In this document: positions 7,352-19,400 of the stretch, in pieces
Numbering within the stretch: position 1 is the stretch's first letter
Layout: every line of letters starts with the position of its first letter
Source of the DNA: a virus
IMG/VR virus record: IMGVR_UViG_3300031687_000001
Span: 84,883-148,882 of that record
DNA length: 64,000 bases
Strand: one strand, 5' to 3'
Program-made: the position numbers and the translations under genes
The notes under the pieces: model-generated
Database searches by the model: none
Told to the model about the DNA's origin: nothing
What the model saw: the letters and a program-made list of their open reading frames with translations, nothing else

Positions 7352-10300
7352 ATGACACAATCAGTAAGACAATCAAAGTTATTTGCAGCGGAAGATTATA
7401 CCGTTGTGTATGATTCGTATATTAATGCGAATTTTCAAGCATACGATTATACTACCATTCGTAGTACGATGGTTGACTATGTACGAGCAAAGTATCCAGA
7501 GAATTATAATGACTGGATTGAATCAAGTGAATTCGTTGCACTACTAGATCTTATTGCACAGTTCGGACACAACTTAGCATTCCGTGCAGATTTAAATACT
7601 CGTAACAACTTCTTGAGTACAGCAGTGCGTCAAGATTCTGTATTTAAATTGGCAGAATTCATAGGTTATCAACCGAGACGTAACGTAGCAGCATTCGGTG
7701 AATTAAAAGTAGTTAGTGTAAAAACTAATGAAACTGTAATCGGCAGTGATGGTACTACGTTGGCTGGTAAAGAAATTAGATATGAAAGCACATCCAACAT
7801 CAATAACCTAGATGATTTCATTACTGTTATGAATGCGGCATTTGCGAGTGGAAATCAATTCGGTACACCAAGAATTAATGTTGACATTGCTGGTCAGCAA
7901 GTTGAATATTATAATTTAAATGCTACGAATGATCAAATTAAGTTTTCAATTCAAGGAACCGCAGCGGGAGCAAGTTCATCGTTTGACGTGATCAGTTTAG
8001 ATTACAACGGACAATCTCGCAGCATGGCAGAAACAACTCCTAATCCAACATCAGCATTTACATTGATATATAAGAATGATGGCAAGGGTGTTAGTAGTAA
8101 TACATCTGGATTCTTCTGTGGATTCAAACAGGGCGCATTGCAGTATAAGGATTTTGTAATAGACAATCCTATCAGTAATCTTTCACTTGACATAGATGTT
8201 CCAAACGTTAATAATTCAGATGTATGGGTTCAGTCAATTGACGAAAATGGTACTATAGGAGCAGAATGGACTAAGGTCGATAGTGTTTTTGGTCACAATG
8301 AAATCTATAATAATATTCAGGCAAATGGTGAAATATTCGCAGTAAAGACACGAGCAAATAATCAGATAAGTATTATGTTCACTGATGAGAATTTTGGTAC
8401 TATCCCAAAGAATATCATACGTGTATGGTATCGTGTAAGTGAGAATATATCTTATACATTGCGTCCAGACGATATATCAAACAAAACTATCAATATTAGT
8501 TATAGCGGTGTAGATGGTAACACGTATACGATGACAGTTGGATTGCAATTAAAATCTTCAGTAGTTAATGCAAGTAGTGCAGAAACAATAGATACAATCA
8601 AAACAAACGCACCACGTAATTACGTAACACAAGACAGAATGATTACCGCAGACGATTATAATAATTTTTTATTGAATCAAAGCGAGAATATTTTAAAAAT
8701 AAAAAGCATCAACCGAACTCATAGTGGACATAGTCGCTATGCTAAATTATATGATCCAACTGGTACATATTCTAATCTACATTTGTTTGGCACAGACGGT
8801 ACACTTACACGTTCAACTGACACTAAAGTAGAACATACTGATGATATTGTTGTCAACAGTGTATTTGAAAATTACATTAAGCCTGCGATACATGATCATG
8901 AGTTATTGAATTTGTATTACACAGAATTCAAATCTAATTTTGAATTACTAAGAAGTTCATTGCCAGCAAACGATGTTATATTTACGTGGCAGTCAAATGA
9001 TAAAACTACTGGGTATTTCAATGACTATCAAAGTGTGATACAAGGGGTTGGTTCTGCTCAAACTCATTACTTAAAATATATCACGATAGGTGCATTAGTT
9101 AAATTCACATCAGGCGGTGAGGAATATTGGGCGAAAGTATCAAGTATATTTGCCAATGGTAGAGGAATAGATGACACACAGGGCGAAGCATCTGGATTAA
9201 CTATTACTGGTACTGGCGCGATCGCATTTGATATTGAAATACCAACGGGTGCTTCATTGGATATGATCTATCCATCATTTGCAAAACAATTTACAACAGC
9301 AGAAAAAGCAGATATTATAGCAAAATTAACTATTGAATCAGCATTCCAATTAAAATATAGATATGAAGCGACACCTGCATATTGGGAAGTAATTACACCA
9401 GTAGTTGATACTAGTCCATTGGCTTGGTTAATCGACGTGACTCCTGCGATAGTAGGATCAGGTACAACAGTAAATAGTTATGATGTTACTACTCGCATAT
9501 CTAGATATGAAATAGAAACAGATCAAATTGAATTCTCGAATCTAACAAACGAATACAATATCAATGAATTCACTAAAAAACGAAATCGTGACATCATTGA
9601 ATTATATGATACAACAACTGCTACATTTGTTAAATTTTATGTATGGGGATATAATATAGATTCAAATGGATTATATCAATCAAACAAAGTCATCGTTGCG
9701 TTATTAGATAGTTCTACTGATTCACGCGCAGACAATCCAGATGCATATTTTGATATTGCTGGAACGAGTTTAACAACATCCAGTCTGAGATTTGAATGGA
9801 CACATATTCCAGCAGACAATGAAATCGTAGATCCTAGTTTGTCAAACATTATTGATATCTTTACATTGACAAGGGAATATGATAATTCCTTCAAGTCTTG
9901 GTTGTTGGAATCACGTTTATTTTCTGGTAAGCCACAGCCACCAACTATAGATGAAATAAATAGACAGTTCAACCAATCTAGTTCGGTTGATACAAAGAAA
10001 GCAATGAGTGATACCATCATCTATAGACCAGTTAAATACAAAGTATTATTTGGTTCAGTAGCAGATCCAGAAGTGAGAGCAAGATTCAATGTTATCAAAG
10101 TTCCAGGCGTGAATTTCACAGACAATGATATTAAGGCAAAAGTGATTATTGCAATCAATAATTTCTTTGATATAGGTCTTTGGGATTTCGGAGAGACATT
10201 CTATTTCACTGAATTGGCAGCATATGTACATAACGAATTGATCGGTGTTATAAGTTCATTCGTAATAGTACCAGAAAGTTCTACTAGTGTATTTGGTTCA

Positions 10301-10408
10301 TTATTCCAAATAACACCATTGACAGATGAGTTATTCATACCAGACGCGACTGTCGTAGATATCGACATCGTAACTAGCATAACACAAGCAAACATTAAGG
10401 CAATTTAA
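7352..10408 (+). CDS. 6: Baseplate wedge protein gp6
   Basis: A 1018-residue wedge protein. Its N-terminus (NANFQAYDYTTIRSTMVDYVRAKYPENYNDWIESSEFVALLDLIAQFGHNLAFRADLNTRNNFLSTA) is the conserved gp6/gpJ-type segment. The region RNYVTQDRMITADDYNNFLLNQ is the second hallmark of T4-like gp6. T4 gp6 has 660 residues, so this version is enlarged, mainly in its second half. gp6 forms the iris-like ring of the baseplate. It directly follows gp25, as in T4-like genomes, and starts after a weak ribosome site, so coupling to gp25 is likely. Confidence 0.85.
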   Translation: MTQSVRQSKLFAAEDYTVVYDSYINANFQAYDYTTIRSTMVDYVRAKYPENYNDWIESSEFVALLDLIAQFGHNLAFRADLNTRNNFLSTAVRQDSVFKLAEFIGYQPRRNVAAFGELKVVSVKTNETVIGSDGTTLAGKEIRYESTSNINNLDDFITVMNAAFASGNQFGTPRINVDIAGQQVEYYNLNATNDQIKFSIQGTAAGASSSFDVISLDYNGQSRSMAETTPNPTSAFTLIYKNDGKGVSSNTSGFFCGFKQGALQYKDFVIDNPISNLSLDIDVPNVNNSDVWVQSIDENGTIGAEWTKVDSVFGHNEIYNNIQANGEIFAVKTRANNQISIMFTDENFGTIPKNIIRVWYRVSENISYTLRPDDISNKTINISYSGVDGNTYTMTVGLQLKSSVVNASSAETIDTIKTNAPRNYVTQDRMITADDYNNFLLNQSENILKIKSINRTHSGHSRYAKLYDPTGTYSNLHLFGTDGTLTRSTDTKVEHTDDIVVNSVFENYIKPAIHDHELLNLYYTEFKSNFELLRSSLPANDVIFTWQSNDKTTGYFNDYQSVIQGVGSAQTHYLKYITIGALVKFTSGGEEYWAKVSSIFANGRGIDDTQGEASGLTITGTGAIAFDIEIPTGASLDMIYPSFAKQFTTAEKADIIAKLTIESAFQLKYRYEATPAYWEVITPVVDTSPLAWLIDVTPAIVGSGTTVNSYDVTTRISRYEIETDQIEFSNLTNEYNINEFTKKRNRDIIELYDTTTATFVKFYVWGYNIDSNGLYQSNKVIVALLDSSTDSRADNPDAYFDIAGTSLTTSSLRFEWTHIPADNEIVDPSLSNIIDIFTLTREYDNSFKSWLLESRLFSGKPQPPTIDEINRQFNQSSSVDTKKAMSDTIIYRPVKYKVLFGSVADPEVRARFNVIKVPGVNFTDNDIKAKVIIAINNFFDIGLWDFGETFYFTELAAYVHNELIGVISSFVIVPESSTSVFGSLFQITPLTDELFIPDATVVDIDIVTSITQANIKAI

Positions 10409-10416
10409 GGTAACAT

Positions 10417-13400
10417 ATGGAAAATTATAAATCTAATAAACAAGAGCAAGCAGATCCTAAGAAGAGATCTGGTGATTACCCTGTAAATGAAATCAAATCT
10501 GTAAATAAGTTACCTACGCCATTTAAGACAGACCTTAACAAGAAATGGCTAGACGCAACATTTGATCAGATGATATCAAAAGGCGACATGGAAAATGTTG
10601 ATGCATTTGTAGGCAATATGTCTGGTAAGTCACTAATTCGTTATGATGATAATTATTTAAACACAAACAGCACAGCACATCAATTAGAACCTGGAATCAT
10701 TACTACTGACGAATTAGACAATGTTACACATACAATTTCAGTTAGTGATATCGCGAATAGTGTTGCAATGAACTTTGATGAATATAGTTATAATGCAGCA
10801 TATAACTCTAATGCATATGTATATGCGCCGCCTATCAACATAGACAAATTTGTAAATTTTGTTTCTTACTATTGGGCAGCAGAACTCCCAGTGTATGAAT
10901 CAACCTTTTCGGTTGCTGGCGACGATAATCCGATAACAACTATCACTGGTGCACCACTAGGAACAATTACAGATAGTGAAAATACTGTTGAGTTGTTCAA
11001 TGGATTGAAAATAAAATTCATTGGTTACGATGCTGCTATTGCAGATAATACATATTTAGTGACAGGCGTTGGTACTCGAATTAGTTTTAAATTACTAATA
11101 GATTCAACTGGCCAAAAGTTCTTCACGGATACTACTCCTTATAGTTATTCCATAGAATCGGTAGCACAAGTACATACTATTAAAGATTATATTGTAATAG
11201 ATACATCTGACAATATTGCAAGTTCGTGGTCACGCGCAAACCACTGGGTACATAAGGACAGTATATTATATTTAGAAACACTAATTACTTCGTTTGTCGC
11301 ACTAGATAGTTGTACTATTGAAAACAGAGCGAAGCGTCCGATTATACAATTTGATACATTAATGCACATGACTGATCATGGTCATGCAAATTATGCAACT
11401 GATGTTGTGTTTAAAGGACAAGTAGATTATGTACTGTCTGATTTAGACGCTACTGGGATTGCATTAGGTTCGCGTATTGCAACAGGGAATGGTATATACA
11501 TCAAAGCAGCAGCCGATATACTAACAGAAGTTGAACGCACATATACATTTACGGATGGAGATACATTCGTTACTTTAAACGATTCGTTGTCAGGAACTGG
11601 TGCATATACAAAAAGTGATATGTATTACGATGGCGAAATTAAGTTAGCACAGAATAAAGCACTGCCAAACACAGCGCCATTATTTAAATTATGCGATCAC
11701 GAAGGAACATCATTAAGTAGTTTCAATGGAAGTTCATTTGTAAGTAGCAAGGTGTTTTCATACAAAGTTGGCACTGGAACAGTTGATAGCGAATTGAATT
11801 TCGCAATCTCATATAAAGATTCTGGCACTGGTGCAAACATTGTGTTTGAAAATAATCTATTCACAGAACGCTACACCTACTCAAGAGATATGGGACACGT
11901 TGCTGCTGAGATCCCAGGATATTATTTCTTTGTTAAAGGAATGAACAATGCAAGTACATATATACCTAGTTCGTATTCAATGGGTGCTAAAGACAGTATT
12001 CAATTATTTGCAGAAGACTCAATCATTACTGTTCCAGTTGGGTATGGTAATTGGAGAGTTGACAAAGAGTTCTTGGTATTTGAGCGAGATGGCAATATAA
12101 CAACAACTGAAGTTTTATCAGAAGGTGTATACAACCGAAGTAGAACAAATCAGCCAGAGTTGATATTGGGCAAAGATACATCATATGTGTTTCACGACAT
12201 TACACCAGCAAAGGATTTAACATTCTACAATACTGATGGTAGTATATTCCCGACATCTGTTATTGGTGAAGAAATTACAGTCACATTGCCAGATGAAGTA
12301 TCATTTGTACTTGAATTTGGTTCAGCATCTGATTCAGTATTGAACAGAGGTCGCATCATAACAAACCTATCACAGGATGAATTTTTTCATACTGTATATG
12401 TTAATGGAAGAAAATTGCCAGCATCTGAATATGATATCAATGAAACTACAATAGAGATAACAGATATCCAAGTCGCTGATGAGCAATCTAATTTTGCTAC
12501 AATAGATGTGGAATATTACAATAATGATACAACGCGCAGCAATGCTGAGCAAACTCAAATACCAGATGTTCATCTACATAATGCAAATAATGAGTTGGTA
12601 ACAGAATTTACAATACAAGAGACATTATCACATTGGTTAAGTATCATAGAAAGCACGCCAGGATTTGTGGGCGATGCGTTTGGTGATAACAATTATCATA
12701 GCAGCATTATCGTTAAATCATATGCTGGTGAAATATTTTTACATGATGATATAAGCATTATGCATGACTTGTGTTATGGAATTGATGAAATGAATATCGC
12801 AACAGCCTTATTTGAACAGGGAAGAGATTGGTGGTCATTTAAGCAGCGTGTCATGGCACAAACAAAACGCTTATATAAAACAAAACCATACAACGATGTT
12901 CGCGCATTGACCACAGATGTAATAGATGCGATGACACAATCACATAAAGGAACAGCAGTTCATAAGAATTCAAATATGCTATACTCGCAACGATCACAGT
13001 ATGTGGAAGTAGCATATATTGCTGGTACTGTTGACTATCATTTGGGTATTACACTTAACAATGATGATTTCAGAAAAGATCATATGTATTTGTATTGCAC
13101 AGATAACAGAGATGGTGATAATATTGCAGTCACTCATCTATTAACATTGGGCAAAGATTATACTTTAGATGGTAGTAAGATAACATTAATTTCTATTCCA
13201 GTAGAATTCACAGATATCCAATTTACTTCTATCAGATCATATTATTATCAAATGGATGCCGATAGTAATGTACCAGCGAGTATGGCTAAACTTGGATTAT
13301 CGCATACATATGTTCCTCAAGTGCTTTCTAATGAATTGATAGGACATGATGGAAGTGTGTATACATTAAAGGCGAATGCTGAATTAGCAAAAATTAATGA

Positions 13401-16400
13401 CATTAACTTTGATCCAGTTGCGGCAGTATTGTACGACATAGAGACTCGTGTGTATAATGGAATGCGTAAGCAAGATTCGCATTATGCGAATAGTTTTGTC
13501 AAATATTTACCATCGCAACATCGTGGTACTTGGTACACATTAAATAAAATAGACAACTACGTAGACAAATATTTTAAAGATTGGTACACAAAGACAGCAC
13601 AAACTACATTAAATCCAGCAAACTATTTTGATGCACTTGATTCAACTACGTGGAATTATTCATCCATTTCAATCACAGAAGGTCATTTAAAATCTAACCT
13701 TCCGGGTCATTGGAAAGGTGCGTACAATGTATTGTTTGGTACAACGACACCTCACATCACACCTTGGCATATGCTAGGATATAGTGATAAGCCTTCATGG
13801 TGGGATGAAAACTATAGTTGGACTGATCCGACTAAACGAACAGCAATGTTAAGTGCATTCAACACTGGATTGGTTAGCGAACCATCTACACCAATAAAGC
13901 AAGATTTATATTTCGCAAGATACTACTGGGACTTCGCAACTAAAAGTCCTGTAACTGTTACTGGATTATTGGAAGATCCAGCAGTTGTATTGGGCACACC
14001 CACTGATCTCGATAAAGCAACACCATTTGTATTTGGCGATTGGGCACCAGTTGAGTTCGAATGGCGCAATAGTTCATTGGGTCATGCAGCGATGGTCGAT
14101 GCAGTCGTTAAATTAAATCCAACCAAAGCCTGGACAGACTTCTTTCAAACGAGTGTGCATGGATCATTTACAAACATCACTGGAATGAATATTGACAGAT
14201 TCACCAAAGGATTGATCACTACTACTATGATGTATGACAATACAAATAATAAGGCTGCGTATATAGATTCAATATCTGTGTTATCAAGTGACTCATCATT
14301 TGAGCCCGATACGGAGATATTAATAAGCGGCGGCGGCTTATATTACAAATCGACTGCAACCTTAGATTTCGATTTAAATTTTAAAATCATAGGTGTTACG
14401 TTAACATCTCGTGGAGGTAATTACCAAACTAAGCCAACGATTGAATTACGTTCAGCAACAGCAACAGCGAAACTTGCAGATAAAGAAACATATCCTGGAT
14501 ATGTGGCAGCGAAAGCAACATTTAATGCGAATGTAAACCATGATGGTACCCAATATCGTCCTGGTATTAACCAAGTACAAACATCATATGCTCAGAGAAA
14601 TTTCTTTGATGACGTCTTTACTACTAATTATATTCTCAGTGATACGAGATTACTGCAACAATTGGGTGGATTTACAGCACCTCATTTAATGAAGATTGAA
14701 ACCGAAACTGGCTCCAATGGCAAGTATACATTAAATCAACTGGATGCACCGTTGATAATGTATACTAGTTCGCCATCAGATGTTCATGTTGCATGTAATA
14801 TTACTATTACAAAAAATGCAACAAGTTATACAGTAGATGGCATTACTAATCATAAGCAACAATTTAAATTCCTTGAACCACGTACATCAAATGTAAATGA
14901 TCATATTAATATTAATTTGAATGATACTGCGACTATAAAGAAATACAAATATTTTTCAGATGTCGTATCTATTGCAGAATATGAAGCACAATTTGTTCGC
15001 ATACAAGATGTATATAACTTTATACGTGGTAACTATGCATACTTAGATAGTGTTGGTTATCAATTTGGAAAAACTGGAGATGGCAAAGCATTCAGTTTTG
15101 CTCAATGGGCGATCACCGCATCGGTAGATGATACATATATTATTCCCATTGACAGAAAAATATCATTTGCTAATACATCACATGTTGTGTTAGAATATAA
15201 TACATTGCCTGGAAAGTTAAATTCCATTCTGAATGAAGGACGACATACAATTGAAGCATCTGATTTACTTATAAATCGAGATACTAATTCATTGACAGTT
15301 GAAACAAAGCCTGGCGTGACTGCTATTGCTAGTATTGGTACTGCGATGGTAACACACGAACATGCGTTCCTATTCAATAATGTAACACAATTTAATGAAA
15401 CCGTGTTTGATGATGTAACCAATGTTAGACAACTGCGATTAAAATTGATTGGTCAGCGTACTCGCAACTGGACTGGTGCTAAGCAAGCGCCTGGATTCTT
15501 AGTTAGAGATAATACTATAATGCAGAACTTTGATTCAACGGTTGAAGAGATTTCAAATTTCTACGATTTTAATGTAGATAAGTTCAATAAGCAAATTACC
15601 AAAGCAGAGAATTTGATGCTTAACAATGTTAACAGAGATTGGGTTTCAAGGTTAAGTTTATCAGATACAGCAGTTAGTAAGTTTTTTCAAGGAGTGATTA
15701 AGGCAAAAGGTACAAAGTCTGTAATACAATCTGTTGCGCGTAGTAAACTTATAAACGACGGCAGAAGTACGATTAACATAGATGAAGAATTTATGTTTAG
15801 ACAGGGTAACTTTGGTGATACAACCATAACCGAATCGACTGAAATCGAAATTACTCCATCTGATGTTGTGTTAAATCCATCTGTTATTGATTTTAGCAGC
15901 AGCGATATAGTGTTTGTTAATAAGGTAAACGCGCCTATATTTGACGTGAAATCATATGAAGAAAATGTAACTACATTATTAACAGCAGGCGATTTGCTTG
16001 ACACCGAAGCAGACAATGTTATATATAATATATCTGAGTTGGAAACGTTATTTGATGCAACGAGCGATTACGCCAACATAGACACATGGAATAATTCAAC
16101 ATCATATAAGTTTGGCAATGAAGTAAGACTTGATGGAAACTTATGGAATTGCAATGTAGATTATATTGGATTAAGTAATACGCCATCTGATTTGGCATAC
16201 GTTGGAACTGTGAACAATCCAATATTCCCTCACCGCAATGTAACAGATGATCTAACGACACCATCTGCGTCTATTGACGGAGTCGATATTTGGTTTAATA
16301 AAACTCAGTTTGTGTACGACTCTATAGTTGCAGAAAGTATAGCAAGTCCCTCTGTTTTATCACCAAGTACTGTTATCGTTGATGGATTTTCAATTGATCT

Positions 16401-19400
16401 AATAAGTAATGCATTGGTTACAGTTATCGATACAGATTCGTATCATGAAGGAAATCCATACTCAGTGACTGCGGTCAATCCGTCATCACTAGATGTTACT
16501 GGGTTGACGTTGGACATCAATGCTACTATCGTTAATTTAGAAGACTATGGTACTTACGTTGAAACATTGACGCCAGGAACTGATACGACTGAATCATTTA
16601 ATGCAACAGTTGCACCTGTTTCGAGTATAACGCTAACAAGTATTATGACAGCCCATCACGTAGGTACGATTGATGTAGTGTCAGGCGGAATAACATCGCC
16701 ATATACACTTGCGACATCTGATTATACATATGATTCCAATACTCAAGTAATTACATTTAACACGCCCATCGCTGATGGAGATGATGCAGATGGGTTTGTA
16801 GATATAACTGTTAATCTTTTAGGATTCTCATCTGTTTATACAATGGACAAACCGCAATTAAAATTAGCAATTAGTTCAGTGGCAAATGTAACTGGCGTAG
16901 ATAACGAACAAGATGCTCTAAGAGTATCGATCTTATATGATGCTGCCGGAGATATCAATGCACAATTAATTATTGCTTATACAACTGGGTTATCTGAATT
17001 TGGTATACTTACTGGTACATATAACGCCACCACTACCCAAGAAATTCAAAGTCAATCAATGGACGAAACGTATATAGCAGCAGTAATCGATGCTGCACTA
17101 TCGGCTGCGTATAATGTAACGGTTGTTTCCAATAAAGTAAAAATAGAAAAAGTAGCAACTGCTTCGTTCACCCAATTAACTACATTAGAAATAGATGGTG
17201 AAGCAAATTCGACTTTATTATTCCCATCGACCACTACGTCATCTGGTGCACTTGCGAATGTTGTTAGTGACGCACAAGATGCGGTGGATTTTATTAATAC
17301 CGCATTACTTGCAGCATCTATATCTAACGTAACCGCATCGGTTATTGGAAACCGAGTGAGCATAGTGTCTACCAACACAGAAATTAATTTAGGTAACAGA
17401 GAACTTAATACACTTGCTGGTCTTGAGACTGGCATATATTATTCTTCAACCGACGTTACTGTAAATGTATTTGACGAAGATGATTGGATTAATATTTCCG
17501 ACGAAGATGAAGCATTATTTAATATCTGGATGCCTGATGATAACGAATTCATCAATGGTTCTACTGGAACAATACCAAGCAAATTCTTTAGTTGGAATGT
17601 GTTACAAGTTCAGCAATTTGGATACCATGCAAGTATAACTGCGGGCACTGATACAGATGATGGCAATGATGCGCAGGTTTCATTGAATGCAGCACACAAT
17701 GTGGAAGTTGGTGATTACATTATGTTAGTTAATACAACCACGACACCTAATATTGATGGCATCCACCGTGTTACTAAACTAGGAAATATAGCACAGCCTG
17801 GAATGTTCTACATTGATAGATTTATTGAATTAGATGGTCCAAGTGAATCTGTATTCGTATTACGTTCAGCGAGATTTAATCGTCTTATTGATATCAATGA
17901 AACACTAGTGCAATCGACTCCATTGTTATATAACTGGAATGTAGGCGACTTAGTTTGGTCTACGACTGACAGTGTCAGTGGCGATGCAGCGACACAGGTA
18001 TATAAATTTAATGGAACTGCGTTTGTATTAACTAGAGAGAATAGCACACGTGTAACTAACGCAGGGATTGCGAATGTATTAATTTACGATGGAGAATCAG
18101 AACAAACTATTAATGAAATGGAAATTTTTGATCCGTTGCGAGGAATTATACCCGGCGTAGCAGACAAAGAATTGGATTTCAAAACACCTGTAGATTTTGC
18201 AGTATATAATACATCTACTGATATAGCATATAATATAGATGAACGTAACTCATGGGGCAAAGCAGAAATAGGTAGAACTTGGTGGGATACTAGTAAAGTA
18301 AGATATTATGATTATGAGCAAGGTGACAACGCATATCGTGCTAAAATGTGGGGCAAGCAATTCCCTAATTCTAGCATTGATGTATACGAATGGACAAAGA
18401 GTTCTGTTCATCCAGAAGAATGGAACGAAGCAGTTATCAATAGCACAGTGCAATATGGTGTAGAAGCAACTGGAGAAGTATATAGTGTATTTGATAAAAC
18501 ACTTAACGAAAACTTATATTACTTCGCGACATTAGATGAATGGAATGATAAACTCAAGAAGTATGATGTTACATATTATTTCTGGGTTAAGAACAAAACA
18601 AATACAGAAGGTAATCATTCATTGTCTGTGAAGCAGATTGCAAGCATCATATCTAATCCAACTGATAATGGTATCGCATGGTGCGCTGCTATAGACGACA
18701 ATGCTATGATTGTTAACAATGTGAAATATATGATCAATGACAAGAGTAGTGTATTGCAAATTAATATGAAATCTGATACTATTGCAGCAACGCACAGTGA
18801 ATCATCGCATACTAATTGGACAGCAATCAAAGAAAACATTGACAACATTCCAGAATATTGGTATATTGGTTTGCGTGATAACTTGACTGAAGAAGTAATT
18901 AAAACAGAACACTATAGTTTGCTCACGCCAGCGAATGAATCAACTGTGGGACAACCATTGCCATCTATGAAATTACATGAATATAACCGCTATGGTGATG
19001 ATCGTGGATTGAGTTTTGATGGTAAGGTATATTCTCAAGGTTGGTTTAAAGATACATGGAATGCTCGCAGAGAAGCAATCGTTGCTATCAACGCATTATT
19101 AAAGCAACAAAATTTGATTCAAGAGTTTACTGGTCAGTGGGATAGAACTATTGGTTCAATTATAGATCCGAACGGTATTAACTTGGACATGAATACTCTT
19201 TGGGATTATACAAATTTCGTACACGAAAGTAGAAACACGGGAAATCAGCCCACCATTGAAGTGACATCTTATTCTGAACTTTCGCAAATTGACACAGATA
19301 TACACTCAATAGCATCATTTAATATCGAAGGTGATATACATCAAATGGACGAAAGTGAGATATTCGAATGGATCGATAACGAATGGCTTCTTGTCGAAAA